Below, piece by piece: positions 21,105 to 30,046 of a stretch of DNA of 64,000 nt. The stretch spans positions 1 through 64,000 of the forward strand of contig NZ_BOOH01000008.1 of the NCBI RefSeq assembly GCF_016863135.1. Direction: 5' to 3'. Origin of the DNA: Planobispora longispora. GTDB lineage: Bacteria > Actinomycetota > Actinomycetes > Streptosporangiales > Streptosporangiaceae. Within the stretch, counting starts at the first letter, position 1. Each line of letters opens with the position of its first letter. The notes beneath the pieces are model-generated. The model was not told the DNA's origin. It saw nothing but the letters and a program-made list of their open reading frames with translations, and ran no database searches. The translations under genes and the position numbers were made by a program.

Positions 21105-21232
21105 CGTGGCACGGCGGACGCTCCGGCGTCATACGGCGTGAACACGGAGAGTGCGGTGAACGGCGTGTCGGTCGGGCGGGAAGGGGCGATCTGCGCGTTC
21201 AATGACCTCTGAGGGTCGGGGGATCGGTGTTC

Positions 21233-22054
21233 ATGACGCGTGGTGCGGCGCGGCTCGCCGCTGTATTGATCGGTGTCGTTCTCGTCTCGGTGCCCGGTAC
21301 GGCGGCGCTGGCGGCGCCCCCGGAACCGGACTGGGGCGGGGCCGACCTGTCCGTGCGGCTGGACGCCTCGCCGCGGCGCGCGCAGCCCGGACAGCCGCTG
21401 CTCTACCGGGTGAACGTGCGCAACGCGGGCCCGGGAGACGCGGTGCTGCCCGTGCTCACCGTCCGGATCCCGGCCGGGGTGGAGATCGTCAACGCCGACG
21501 TGGCCGAGTGCCGGCCGGGGCGGGTCCGGGGCGAGGTGATCTGCGCCTCGGACGCCGACGTCCCGGCCGGGAGCACCGGCGGGGTGACGATCACCGGTGT
21601 GGTCCGGCCCGGGGCGCGCGGCCCGCTGACCGCCACCGCCTCGATCACCTCCGAGGTGGTGGACGGCAACGCCGCCAACGACTCGGCGCGGTTGCTCACC
21701 CCGGTGGCCGAGGGCGCGGACCTGGCCCTCCGGCTGACGGACAGGTCGCGCGCCGGCCGTACCGTCACCATGGGCGCGACGGTCCGCAACCGGGGGCCGA
21801 GGACCGTCCGCGACGCGCTGGTCCTCTTCCAGGCGGGGCGGGCGCGCTTCGTGGCGGCCCGGGGCGCGCGCTGCCGTCCCTACCCCGGCTACGTGGGCTG
21901 CGCGCTGCGCTCCGTCGGCTCCGGCGAGCAGGTCAGGCTCCGGCTCTCCTTCCGCGTGCGCGGCCGGGCGGTGCGCGCGGAGGCCGCCGTCTACTCCGCC
22001 CACCTGGGAGACCGCCGTCCGCGCAACAACGTGGCCCGCCTTCTCATGCGCTGA
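21233..22054 (+). CDS. Secreted protein with two DUF11/CARDB-like beta domains
   Basis: 273 residues from ATG 21233; GTG 21227 is possible but lies too close to the GGGGGA site. A classical signal peptide (RGAARLAAVLIGVVLVSVPGTAALAA) ends near residue 27. Two Ig-like segments follow: about 35-140 with VNVRNAGPGDAVLPVLTVRIP and EVVDGNAANDSA, and about 145-270 with ATVRNRGPRTV and RRPRNNVARL. The N-G-P...N-N pattern is that of DUF11 or CARDB cell-surface repeats. There is no sortase signal or anchor, so it is probably secreted. Role unknown. Confidence 0.75.
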   Translation: MTRGAARLAAVLIGVVLVSVPGTAALAAPPEPDWGGADLSVRLDASPRRAQPGQPLLYRVNVRNAGPGDAVLPVLTVRIPAGVEIVNADVAECRPGRVRGEVICASDADVPAGSTGGVTITGVVRPGARGPLTATASITSEVVDGNAANDSARLLTPVAEGADLALRLTDRSRAGRTVTMGATVRNRGPRTVRDALVLFQAGRARFVAARGARCRPYPGYVGCALRSVGSGEQVRLRLSFRVRGRAVRAEAAVYSAHLGDRRPRNNVARLLMR

Positions 22055-22089
22055 GGTCCGCGCGCGTGGCCGCCGAGGCCCCGCCGCGT

Positions 22090-23049
22090 TCAGCGCGGCG
22101 AGGCGTCCCAGGCGTCGGCGACGATGTCCCGCAGGGACGGGTGCTCGGGCTTCCAGCCGAGCTCGCTCTTGATCTTCTCCGAGGAGGCGACCAGCACCGC
22201 CGGGTCGCCGGGGCGGCGATCGGCGACGATCGCGGGGATCTCGTGCCCGGTGACCTCGCGGCAGACCGACAGGACCTCCTGGACCGAGAAACCGGTGCCG
22301 CTGCCCAGGTTGTAGACCTTGTGCTCGCCCGGCGCGCAGGCGTCCAGCGCGAGCAGGTGCGCGCGCGCCAGGTCGGCCACGTGGATGTAGTCGCGCACGC
22401 ATGTTCCGTCGGGGGTGGGATAGTCCGTGCCGAACACGTTGACCGCCTCGCGCTGCCCGAGCGCCACGGCCAGGACGTTGGGAATCAGGTGGGTCTCCAC
22501 GGTGTGACGCTCGCGGTAGACGCGGCCGTCGGCGGCGGTGTGGGCGCCGCCCACGTTGAAGTAGCGCAGGCTCACCGCGGCCAGGCCGTACAGCCCGGCG
22601 AACGCGCCGAGCGCGGTGTCGACCGCCAGCTTGGACGCGCCGTAGGGGTTGGTGGGACGGGTCGGGTCGGTCTCCAGGATCGGGGAGCGCTCCGGCTCGC
22701 CGTACGTGGCGGCGGTGGAGGAGAACACGATCCGCCCGACGCCGGCGGCGCGCATGGCGTCCAGCAGGGCGAGGGTGCCGCCCAGGTTGTGCTCCCAGTA
22801 GAGCGCGGGCTTCTCCACGGACTCGCCCACCAGCGACTTGGCCGCGAAGTGCAGCACGCCGTCCATGCCGTCCAGCACGGCGGCGGCCTCGGTGATCGAC
22901 GCCTCGACGAAGCGCGCCCCCGCCGGCACCGCGTCCGCGTGGCCGGTGGACAGGTCGTCCAGCACCGTGACCCGGTGGCCCGCCTCGACGAGCTGGGCGG
23001 CCACGACGCTTCCGATATAGCCGGCACCTCCGGTGACCAGCAGCTTCAC
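22090..23049 (-). CDS. galE: UDP-glucose 4-epimerase
   Basis: 319 residues from GTG 23049, set by AGGAGG five bases upstream. Extended SDR fold with the NAD loop [18 protein letters not shown] and the catalytic YGASK. The C-terminal region has [14 protein letters not shown] and ADRRPGDPA, typical of GalE. It interconverts UDP-glucose and UDP-galactose for galactose use and cell-wall or exopolysaccharide precursors. No galT or galK lies beside it. It is divergent from the CNNM/CBS gene, with a 20-bp dyad in between. Confidence 0.92.
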   Translation of the reverse strand: MKLLVTGGAGYIGSVVAAQLVEAGHRVTVLDDLSTGHADAVPAGARFVEASITEAAAVLDGMDGVLHFAAKSLVGESVEKPALYWEHNLGGTLALLDAMRAAGVGRIVFSSTAATYGEPERSPILETDPTRPTNPYGASKLAVDTALGAFAGLYGLAAVSLRYFNVGGAHTAADGRVYRERHTVETHLIPNVLAVALGQREAVNVFGTDYPTPDGTCVRDYIHVADLARAHLLALDACAPGEHKVYNLGSGTGFSVQEVLSVCREVTGHEIPAIVADRRPGDPAVLVASSEKIKSELGWKPEHPSLRDIVADAWDASPR

Positions 23050-23098
23050 AAGCCCTCCTGTTTGGTCGTGTTGAGAGATGTTTATTTCTGTAAGGCTA

Positions 23099-23118
23099 CT
23101 GCCAGCATATGCTGTCAG
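23099..23118. promoter_or_regulatory. Dyad between galE and the CNNM/CBS gene
   Basis: CTGCCAGCAT and ATGCTGTCAG form a 20-bp dyad with one mismatch, in the 122-bp divergent region. It lies 50 bases from each start. This is a plausible operator; no regulator is encoded adjacent, so the factor is unknown. Confidence 0.45.
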
Positions 23119-23171
23119 CTCACCCATCGGTCCCGGCCTGAACGGGCGACGGCCATGACGGAGACGCTCCG

Positions 23172-24575
23172 GTGAACAGTGTCCTGGCTAACATCTCGCT
23201 GGTCCTGCTCTTCGTTCTGATCGGCGGATTCTTCGCCGGGGCGGAGATGGCCCTGGTCTCCCTCAGGGAGAGCCAGGTCCGCAGGCTCAGCACCCGGGGG
23301 CGCGCGGGGGCCAGGGCCGCCAAGCTCGCCCGCGATCCCAACCGCTTCCTGTCGGCCGTGCAGATCGGCGTCACCGTGGCGACCATGTTGTCGGCCGCGT
23401 TCGGCGCCGACACCCTCGCCAAGGACCTCATCCCCGTGCTGACCGGCTGGGGGGTGCCCGAAGGCGTCGTCGCGCCGCTCTCGCTGGTCGCGGTGACCCT
23501 GGTGATCTCCTACTTCTCGCTGGTCCTGGGCGAGCTGGTGCCCAAGCGGCTGGCCCGGCAGCGGGCCGAGGGGCTCTCGCTCCTGGTCGCGCCGTTCCTC
23601 GACCGGCTGGCCGCGCTCTCCCGGCCGGTCATCTGGGCGCTGTCGAAGTCCACCGACGGCGTGGTCAGGCTGCTCGGGGGCGACCCCGAGGCCGACCGGG
23701 AGGAGATCTCCACCGAGGAGCTCCGGGACATGGTGGTCGGCCACCAGGAGCTCACCGAGGACGAGCGCAGCCTGATCGCGGAGGTCTTCGCGGCCGGCAA
23801 GCGGCAGTTGCGCGAGGTGATGCTGCCCCGCACCGAGGTTGAGTTCATGTCCGCCGACACCCTGCTGGCCGAGGCCGCCGTGCTGGCCGCGGCCATGCCG
23901 CACTCCCGCTTCCCGGTCTACCGCGACACCTACGACGACGTCATCGGCTTCGTGCACATCCGCGACCTGCTCGACCCGGTCCTCACCGGGTCGGTCGAGC
24001 CGATCAGCGAGGTGGTGCCGATCCGGCCGGTCAAGCTGGTGCCCACCAGCAAGCAGGTGCTGACCACGCTGTCGGAGATGCGCGACGAGGGGCACCACCT
24101 GGCGATCGTGGTGGACGAGTACGGCGGCACGGCGGGGATCGTCACCCTGGAGGACCTGGTTGAGGAGCTCATCGGCGACATCCGCGACGAGCACGACATC
24201 GAGGACGAACACGTCGTCCTGCCCGCCGGGGAGGTCGAGGTCGACGGGCTGAGCAACCTCGGCGAGGTGGTCGACGAGACCGGCATCCGGCTGCCCGACG
24301 GCCCCTACGAGACCCTCGGCGGGTTCGTGATGGCGGCCCTGGGGCACGTGCCGGTCCTGGGGGAGAGGGTGGAGATCCCCGGCTTTGAGATGTTCGTCAC
24401 CGAGCTGGACGGCCGCAGGATCTCCAGGGTCCGCATCAAACGCCTCCCGGAGAGCCCGGCGGAGGAGGGCGCGCGGGCCGCCCAGGAGGCCGGGTCCTCC
24501 GGCGCGGGCTCCCCGGCCGTCCCCGGCGCGTCTTCCGGTTCCGGCGGGGAGGGCCCGACCACTCCGGACAGCTGA
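23172..24575 (+). CDS. CNNM/CBS transport-associated membrane protein (CorC/HlyC type)
   Basis: 467 residues. The N-terminal CNNM domain has three or four spans ([20 protein letters not shown] and onward). Two CBS motifs follow (about 225-345; [14 protein letters not shown] and [23 protein letters not shown]), then a CorC_HlyC domain (about 355-440). A Ser/Gly/Pro-rich tail of 40 residues ends it. The family is linked to magnesium and other divalent cation handling. The 'hemolysin' label often used has no functional basis here. The trpS start lies 15 bases downstream. Confidence 0.9.
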   Translation: MNSVLANISLVLLFVLIGGFFAGAEMALVSLRESQVRRLSTRGRAGARAAKLARDPNRFLSAVQIGVTVATMLSAAFGADTLAKDLIPVLTGWGVPEGVVAPLSLVAVTLVISYFSLVLGELVPKRLARQRAEGLSLLVAPFLDRLAALSRPVIWALSKSTDGVVRLLGGDPEADREEISTEELRDMVVGHQELTEDERSLIAEVFAAGKRQLREVMLPRTEVEFMSADTLLAEAAVLAAAMPHSRFPVYRDTYDDVIGFVHIRDLLDPVLTGSVEPISEVVPIRPVKLVPTSKQVLTTLSEMRDEGHHLAIVVDEYGGTAGIVTLEDLVEELIGDIRDEHDIEDEHVVLPAGEVEVDGLSNLGEVVDETGIRLPDGPYETLGGFVMAALGHVPVLGERVEIPGFEMFVTELDGRRISRVRIKRLPESPAEEGARAAQEAGSSGAGSPAVPGASSGSGGEGPTTPDS

Positions 24576-24589
24576 CAGAATTGTGTGTT

Positions 24590-25594
24590 ATGGCGAGTCC
24601 CCGTGTTCTGTCCGGCATCCAGCCCACCGCAGACTCCTTCCACCTGGGCAACTACCTGGGCGCGGTGCGGCAGTACGTCTCCATGCAGGAGGGCTACGAC
24701 GCCTTCTACTGCGTCGTCGACCTGCACGCGATCACGGTGGACTACCAGCCCGAGGCCCTGCGCCGCCGCTCCCGGGTCGCCGCGGCCCAGCTCTTCGCCG
24801 CCGGCCTCGACCCGGAGCGCTCCACGGTCTTCATCCAGAGCCACGTGCGCGAGCACACCGAGCTGGCCTGGATCCTGATCTGCCTCACCGGCATGGGCGA
24901 GGCCGGCCGGATGACCCAGTTCAAGGACAAGTCGGCACGGTACGGCGAGACCTCGGCCGGGGTCGGCCTGTTCACCTACCCGATCCTCCAGGCCGCCGAC
25001 ATCCTGCTCTACCAGGCGAACAAGGTCCCGGTCGGGGCCGACCAGAAGCAGCACCTGGAGCTCACCCGCGACCTGGCCCAGCGCTTCAACCACCGCTTCG
25101 GCGAGACCTTCACGCTGCCCGAGCCGCACATCGTCAAGGGCGTCGAGAAGATCACCGACCTGCAGGACCCGACGGCCAAGATGTCGAAGTCGTCCTCCTC
25201 GCCCGGCGGCATCCTCGACCTGCTGGAGCAGCCCGGACCGCTGCGCAAGAAGGTCATGCGCGCCGTCACCGACACCGGCACGGAGATCCTGTTCGACGAG
25301 GAGAACAAGCCGGGCATCGCCAACCTGCTCCGCATCCAGTCCGCGCTGACCGGCACGCCGATCCCCGAGCTGGAGGCGCGCTACGCCGGACAGGGCTACG
25401 GAACCTTCAAGAAGGACGTGGCCGAGGCCGTGACCGAGACCTTCACGCCGATCCGGGAGCGGACGGAGAAGCTCCTCGCCGACGAGGCCGCGCTCGACAA
25501 GATGCTCGCCGCCGGAGCCGCCAAGGCCCGTGCGGTGGCCGCCGAGACCATGGAGAAGGTCCGCGAGCGCGCGGGCTTCCTGCCGTCCCTCTGA
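24590..25594 (+). CDS. trpS: Tryptophanyl-tRNA synthetase
   Basis: Class I aminoacyl-tRNA synthetase that charges tRNA-Trp. 334 residues from ATG 24590, the bacterial standard length. The HIGH equivalent is HLGN in [11 protein letters not shown], and KMSKS appears as [31 protein letters not shown] is the substrate-binding signature. No Shine-Dalgarno is visible; coupling to the gene that ends 15 bases upstream is likely. A TTG at 24581 is in frame but less likely. Confidence 0.95.
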   Translation: MASPRVLSGIQPTADSFHLGNYLGAVRQYVSMQEGYDAFYCVVDLHAITVDYQPEALRRRSRVAAAQLFAAGLDPERSTVFIQSHVREHTELAWILICLTGMGEAGRMTQFKDKSARYGETSAGVGLFTYPILQAADILLYQANKVPVGADQKQHLELTRDLAQRFNHRFGETFTLPEPHIVKGVEKITDLQDPTAKMSKSSSSPGGILDLLEQPGPLRKKVMRAVTDTGTEILFDEENKPGIANLLRIQSALTGTPIPELEARYAGQGYGTFKKDVAEAVTETFTPIRERTEKLLADEAALDKMLAAGAAKARAVAAETMEKVRERAGFLPSL

Positions 25595-25685
25595 TCCACG
25601 GGCCCTGCCCGTGACCCGCGGGGCCGTTCCCGTGATCCATGAGGCTGTTCCCGTGACCCGCAGGGCTGTTCGCATGACCCCGCGG
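25592..25685. repeat. Degenerate 21-bp tandem repeat after trpS
   Basis: Four to five units begin at the trpS stop. The full units are 25611-25631, 25632-25652 and 25653-25673, with consensus GTGACCCGCGGGGCTGTTCCC. A shorter first unit starts at 25592 and a partial one follows. Each repeats GTGA[CT]CC and GTTCCC. No hairpin of terminator strength is apparent. The remainder to 25824 holds only the ribosome site of the next gene. Confidence 0.75.
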
Positions 25686-25824
25686 AGTCCACGCCCGGCT
25701 CGCTGACCGTCGCCGGGCGGGGGCTCCCGCCGGAACCCTCAGCCGGATAAGGCTTTCCCGTTTGCCCGCGATGTCCCCGGGTACCGGGACCGTCACGCAC
25801 GGTGCTGTCCTGAGAGGGGGGCGG

Positions 25825-26757
25825 GTGTCGGGACTGGGGGAGCGCGTCGAGGCGTTCCACGTGTGGCGCCACGACCGGATCGAGACCGGCCGGGTCCGCT
25901 GGCACTGGTTCGACCACCTGCTCAGGACCGTGCAGCGCTACCAGCTCCAGTTCGGCGACCGGCTGGCCGGGGCGGTGACCTACTTCGCCTTCCTGTCCTT
26001 CTTCCCGATCATCGTGCTGTCCTTCGCGGCGGTCGGGTTCTTCCTGTCCGTCACACCGGACGCCGACGACACCCTGCGGGCGGCCATCAACGGCTACCTC
26101 CCCGGCCTGGCCGGCAAGCTCCCGATCGACCAGATCGCCACCTCCAAGGCCACCGCCGGGATCATCGGCCTGCTCGGCCTCCTCTACTCCGGCCTCGGCG
26201 CGATCGACGTCCTGCGCGGCGCCCTGCGGCAGATGTCCATGACCACCGACCCTCCGCTGAACTTCGCCCTCGGCAAGCTCCGCGACCTGTCCGCGCTGAT
26301 CCTGGTCGGCATCACGATGATCACATCGGTCGTGATCGGCGGCTTCGCCACCCAGGCCAGCGAGACCGTGGCCGGATGGCTGGGCCTGTCGAAGTCGTTC
26401 CTCGGCACCGGCACGGTCTGGCTCGTCGGCCTGGGGGTCAGCGTGGCCGCCGACACCGTGGTCTTCCTGATCCTGCTGGGCTGGCTGGGCCGCTCCACCC
26501 AGCCCTTCCGGGTGATACTCCGCGGCGCCCTGCTGGGCGCGATCGCCTTCGCGCTGCTCAAGCAACTCGCCGCGTTCCTGCTCTCGTTCACCCTCGGCAA
26601 CCCCGCGTACGGGGTGTTCGCGGTGATGGTCGGCCTCCTGGTCTGGATCAACTTCTCCGCCCGGATCATCATGTACGCCGCCGCCTGGACCGCCACCGCC
26701 TCCTTCGGCCCTCCCCCCGAGCCCACCCCCGTGCCCGGGACCGGGAACGACGTCTAG
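25825..26757 (+). CDS. YihY/UPF0761 family inner-membrane protein
   Basis: 310 residues from GTG 25825, placed by GAGAGGGGGG eight bases upstream; an earlier in-frame ATG lacks a ribosome site. Six membrane spans, with YFAFLSFFPIIVLSFAAVGFF in the first and LYSGLGAIDVLRGALRQM and NPAYGVFAVMVGLLVWINFSARIIMYAAAW in the later ones. These fit the family once misnamed ribonuclease BN. Biochemical role unknown. It follows trpS after 230 bases of repeats. Confidence 0.88.
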   Translation: MSGLGERVEAFHVWRHDRIETGRVRWHWFDHLLRTVQRYQLQFGDRLAGAVTYFAFLSFFPIIVLSFAAVGFFLSVTPDADDTLRAAINGYLPGLAGKLPIDQIATSKATAGIIGLLGLLYSGLGAIDVLRGALRQMSMTTDPPLNFALGKLRDLSALILVGITMITSVVIGGFATQASETVAGWLGLSKSFLGTGTVWLVGLGVSVAADTVVFLILLGWLGRSTQPFRVILRGALLGAIAFALLKQLAAFLLSFTLGNPAYGVFAVMVGLLVWINFSARIIMYAAAWTATASFGPPPEPTPVPGTGNDV

Positions 26758-26787
26758 ACGGCCGACGCGCCGCCGGCATGGAAGAAT

Positions 26788-26804
26788 GTATGCGAATCGC
26801 ATAC
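26788..26804. promoter_or_regulatory. Perfect dyad at the SnoaL-MarR promoter
   Basis: GTATGCGA and TCGCATAC form a perfect 8-bp inverted repeat around one A. It ends nine bases before GTG 26814, so it must overlap the promoter if the transcript is leaderless. It is a likely autoregulatory site for the winged-helix protein encoded downstream. Confidence 0.65.
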
Positions 26805-26813
26805 AGTTTGCAG

Positions 26814-27671
26814 GTGAACACTTCCGAGCTCACCGAGGCGGCCGTCGGACGTTGGCACGCGGCCGTCGACGGCAAGGACCCGGCCGCCGCACGCCTGGCT
26901 GTGTGCGATCCGATCGTCGTCAACGGGCCGAAGGGCGCCGGCCCGATCACCCCGGGGGAGTTCGCCGACTGGATCACGCGATCGGGCGTCGAACTGCGTC
27001 CGCGGTCGTGGCATCCGATCGGCGACGGGGTGACGGTCGTCGAGCAGGACGCCCGCTGGCCTCAGGACGCCGGATGGACGCGCGTGGCGACGGTCTTCCG
27101 GGTCACCGGCGACCGGGTCTCCGCCGCGCTGCGGTTTACCGACCTGCGCGCCGCCCTGGACTTCGCGCGTCTCCACATCGAGCTGGTCGCGACCGAGCCG
27201 CCTTCGCACGTGGCCCGGCAGGACGCCGTCGTCGAGGCGGGCGCCGGCCAGGCGCTCTTCCGGTTCGTCCGGCACTGGTCGCGCCGCTGGAACGCCGACG
27301 GCACGCCGGCCGAGCGCGGCAGGGACGTCCAGGTGACCGAGGCGGTCCACGCGCTGCGGGGACGTCAGCAGGTGACCGTCAACGACGTGGCGGCCGAGCT
27401 GGGCATCGACCAGTCCGGGGCGTCACGGATGGTGGCGCACGCGGTCGATCAGGGCTACCTCATCACGCACCGGGCTCCGGCGGACGCCCGGCGTCGCGCC
27501 GTCGGTCTGACCGACGCGGGGCTCGCCCTCTTGGACGCCGCGCACTCCTGGCAGGAGTCGACCTTCGCCGCGCTCACCTCGGACTGGACCGGCGCGGAGC
27601 GGGCGGAGTTCCACCGTGCGATGCTCCGCCTCCTCGACCGGTCTCCGGAGCTGTCCGCCGGGCTCGGGTAG
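26814..27671 (+). CDS. SnoaL-like/NTF2 domain fused to MarR winged helix
   Basis: 285 residues. Residues 1-120 read as a SnoaL-type NTF2-like fold: AVGRWHAAVDGKDPAAARLA, GPITPGEFADWI, then SWHPIGDGVTVVEQDARW and FRVTGDRVSAALRFTDL. A winged-helix MarR module follows (about 135-275), with VNDVAAELGIDQSGASRMVAHAVDQGYL and RRAVGLTDAGLALL. A small-molecule pocket joined to a DNA-binding dimer suggests a direct ligand-responsive regulator. GTG 26814 starts ten bases after the dyad and lacks a Shine-Dalgarno. The regulated target is not obvious; the next gene is convergent. Confidence 0.78.
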   Translation: MNTSELTEAAVGRWHAAVDGKDPAAARLAVCDPIVVNGPKGAGPITPGEFADWITRSGVELRPRSWHPIGDGVTVVEQDARWPQDAGWTRVATVFRVTGDRVSAALRFTDLRAALDFARLHIELVATEPPSHVARQDAVVEAGAGQALFRFVRHWSRRWNADGTPAERGRDVQVTEAVHALRGRQQVTVNDVAAELGIDQSGASRMVAHAVDQGYLITHRAPADARRRAVGLTDAGLALLDAAHSWQESTFAALTSDWTGAERAEFHRAMLRLLDRSPELSAGLG

Positions 27672-27739
27672 CCGTCTCGATGTCCGTACGGGCGGCGACG
27701 CGACGGTCGCGGGCCGCTCCCGTCCCCGCCCGGGCGGGG

Positions 27740-28693
27740 TCACGGCCCGCGGGTGACGGGCGCCCGGGGGAGGCGGCGATCTTCCACGGGACCCGTGATC
27801 ACCGCGATGAGGGTGGTTCCGGAGGCGAACGCCCCGCGCTGGGCCAGGGTGAAGACGCCCCACATCATCTTCGCGGTGTAGATCGGGTCCAGCAGCATGC
27901 CGTGCCGGCCGGCGAAGTCGGCGATGAACGCGTCGAGCTCGCGGTCGCGCCTGGCGTAGCCGCCCGCGTGGAAGTCGCAGTCGATCGTCCAGTTGGCCGA
28001 CGGTCGGCCGTAGGCGGCGATCTGGAGGTCGGCGACGTCTCCGCGGAGGAACTCCCCGCCGCGCAGGACAGAGAACCCCAGCGCTCGGGAGCCGGGCCCC
28101 AGCCCGGCGGCGATGCCCGCCAGGGTGCCGCCGGTGCCGACGGGACAGCAGACGACGTCGAACGGCACGTCGATCTCCGCCGGCAGTTCGGCGCAGCCGT
28201 GTACGGCCAGCGCGTTGCTGCCGCCCTCGGGCAGCAGATAGAAGCGGCCGAACTCCTCCCGGAGGGCCTCGACGACGGGCGGGGAGTTCTTGACGCGATA
28301 GGCGGTGCGGTCCAGATAGGTCAGCCGCATTCCGCGATCGACGGCGAAGGCCAGCGTGTCGTTGAGCGGGAGGTGCTCCTCGCCGCGGATGACGCCGACG
28401 GTCGAGAAGCCGTAGCGGGCGCCCGCCGCGGCGACGGCCCGCACGTGGTTGGAGTAGGCCCCGCCGAAGGTCAGCAACGTATCGTGACCCAGTTCGGCGG
28501 CGCGCACCAGATTGTGCTTCAGCTTGCGCCACTTGTTGCCCGGCAGGAGCGGATGGATGAGATCGTCGCGCTTCAGGAGCAGTCGCACGCCCGCGCGGGT
28601 GAGCCGGGCGTCGTCGAGCTCCGCCAGGGGCGAGGAGAGCGCGCGGCGGAGTTCACCGCGATCGTGTCGGGGCTGGTTCACGGTTCTCGGCAT
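27740..28693 (-). CDS. PLP enzyme, ACC deaminase / D-cysteine desulfhydrase family
   Basis: 317 residues, fold type II. The PLP lysine lies in PGNKWRKLKHN near 54; TFGGAYSNHVRAVAAAG binds the substrate carboxylate and CPVGTGGTLAGIAAGL the cofactor phosphate. The family includes ACC deaminase (ammonia and 2-oxobutyrate from ACC) and D-cysteine desulfhydrase; the two cannot be separated by eye. The first ten codons lie inside a 40-bp repeat, of which two more copies follow upstream, each with its own ATG in another frame. No ribosome site is evident. Confidence 0.78.
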   Translation of the reverse strand: MPRTVNQPRHDRGELRRALSSPLAELDDARLTRAGVRLLLKRDDLIHPLLPGNKWRKLKHNLVRAAELGHDTLLTFGGAYSNHVRAVAAAGARYGFSTVGVIRGEEHLPLNDTLAFAVDRGMRLTYLDRTAYRVKNSPPVVEALREEFGRFYLLPEGGSNALAVHGCAELPAEIDVPFDVVCCPVGTGGTLAGIAAGLGPGSRALGFSVLRGGEFLRGDVADLQIAAYGRPSANWTIDCDFHAGGYARRDRELDAFIADFAGRHGMLLDPIYTAKMMWGVFTLAQRGAFASGTTLIAVITGPVEDRRLPRAPVTRGP

Positions 28694-28790
28694 GCCGGTC
28701 CGTGCGTCGGGGCTGGTTCACGGTTCTCGGCATGCCGGTCCGTGTGTCCGGGCTGGTTCACGGTTCTCAGCATGCCGGTCCGGCGGCGCC
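28671..28790. repeat. Three 40-bp tandem repeats over the ACC-deaminase-like start
   Basis: Units at 28671-28710, 28711-28750 and 28751-28790 share GGCTGGTTCACGGTTCTC and CATGCCGGTCC; the third diverges at its end. On the minus strand each copy contains ATGCCGAGAACCGTGAACCA, the first codons of the gene. As 40 is not a multiple of three, the copies place this start in all three frames. There are no unrelated spacers, so it is not a CRISPR array. Confidence 0.9.
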
Positions 28791-28812
28791 GCGAGCGGCG
28801 GAGGCCTCCGGA

Positions 28813-29388
28813 TCACACGTCGGTTCCTCCGGGAGGATCGTCCGTGCCCGGCTCGTCGTCCCAGTCCAGAGGGGTGACCGTATCGGCCAGCCAGTCCCGC
28901 CGGAGGATCCCGTATCCGATGGAGGCGTACACGCTCCCCTCCGCGCCCGGCCACGCCTCCCGATAGTGGGCCTCCTTGAGGTATCCGCAGCGCCGGAAGA
29001 TCCGCCGCATGGCGTGGTTGTCCTGGCGGGTGGTCCCCTCGATGCGCGAGATCTCCGGGAACGTGGTGAACAGGTACTCCGTCAGCCAGGTGACCGCGCG
29101 TCCGCCGATGCCGAGACCCCGGTGGTCCGACCGGATGCGGAGATCGAACATCGGGGTCTCGTCGTCGAGGTCCTCCAGCCGGATCAGCCCGGCGCGCACG
29201 TCATCCACCATGATCCAGAAGGTGCGCGCCGACGCGTTGTCGTAGTAATCCTCCGCGATCTTTCTCCGGACGGCGTCCCCGCTGACCGACTCGCCCACGT
29301 GGTAGGGCCATCTCTCCCCGGACAGGAACCCCGCCAGCAGTTCTTCCTGTTCTTCGTTTCGGACGAATCGCTCGTATTTGACGCGCAC
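28813..29388 (-). CDS. GNAT-family N-acetyltransferase
   Basis: 191 residues. The acetyl-CoA loop region is RSDHRGLGIGGRAVTWL (motif A, about 86-103), preceded by MFDLRI, and followed by DNHAMRRIFRRCGYLKEAHYREAW as in RimJ/RimL-like members. GTG 29388 has AAGGAC nine bases upstream. It lies downstream of no obvious partner; the ACC-deaminase-like gene follows on the same strand after the repeat array. Acceptor unknown: a protein N-terminus or a small molecule are possible. Confidence 0.82.
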   Translation of the reverse strand: MRVKYERFVRNEEQEELLAGFLSGERWPYHVGESVSGDAVRRKIAEDYYDNASARTFWIMVDDVRAGLIRLEDLDDETPMFDLRIRSDHRGLGIGGRAVTWLTEYLFTTFPEISRIEGTTRQDNHAMRRIFRRCGYLKEAHYREAWPGAEGSVYASIGYGILRRDWLADTVTPLDWDDEPGTDDPPGGTDV

Positions 29389-29517
29389 TTATATACCGTC
29401 CTTTTCGCCGCATCGGACTGCAATCTTGTAGCGCGAGGCGCTCCCGACCGGCAACAGGGTTTCTCCACAGGTGCGGCACGGCATGCCGATGGCGGCGGGC
29501 TGCGGCACCATGGAGCC

Positions 29518-29904
29518 ATGGCCCGGCTCAAGGACGTCGTGTTCGACTGCCAGCACCCCGCCTCGCTCGCCCGGTTCTGGGCGGCCGCCCTGGACGGCTA
29601 TCAGGTCGCGCCGTACGACGAGGCCGAGCTGGAGCGGTTGCGGGGCGAGGGGGTCGACGACCCGGAGGACGACCCGACCGTCCTGGTGGAGGCGGCGCCG
29701 GGCATCGCTCCGCGATTCTTCTTCCAGCTGGTGCCGGAGCCCAAGACCGTCAAGAACCGGGTCCATCTGGACCTGCTCTGCGACGACCTCGACGCCGAGA
29801 CGAAACGGCTGACCGGCCTCGGAGCCCGGGTGGTCGCGGTCCATGAGGACTGGGTGGTGCTGGCCGACCCGGAAGGCAACGAGTTCTGCCTCCAGGGGGC
29901 CTGA
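29518..29904 (+). CDS. VOC-family (glyoxalase-like) protein
   Basis: 128 residues with the two-module VOC pattern: KDVVFDCQHPASLARFWAAALDGY, FFFQLVPEPKTVKNRVHLDL and WVVLADPEGNEFCL. It resembles the Glyoxalase_6-type domains of actinomycetes, which are usually uncharacterised. ATG 29518 is the only start close to the family start, with a weak GGAG. It is divergent from the GNAT gene (129-bp gap). Possible roles are antibiotic binding or an unknown metal-dependent reaction. Confidence 0.75.
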   Translation: MARLKDVVFDCQHPASLARFWAAALDGYQVAPYDEAELERLRGEGVDDPEDDPTVLVEAAPGIAPRFFFQLVPEPKTVKNRVHLDLLCDDLDAETKRLTGLGARVVAVHEDWVVLADPEGNEFCLQGA

Positions 29905-29962
29905 GACGCGCAGCCGCGGCGGCCGGCCCGAGCTCCTCGGCCGGCCCCGGGCCCCTTCCGGC

Positions 29963-30004
29963 CGCGGTGGCCGTGATGCGGTCCAGCCACGGTGGCCGTG
30001 ATGC
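29963..30004. repeat. 17-bp direct repeat between convergent genes
   Basis: CGGTGGCCGTGATGCGG occurs at 29963-29979 and again at 29988-30004. It lies between the stops of the VOC gene and the carboxypeptidase gene. No hairpin was required to explain it. Confidence 0.6.
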
Positions 30005-30046
30005 GGCGCCGGTCACGCCGGTACGGCGCGACCGGCGTCGTCCGGG

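Noticed and set aside
28671-28790. CRISPR array
   Set aside because: The units are contiguous 40-bp copies without unrelated spacers, and no cas gene is present.
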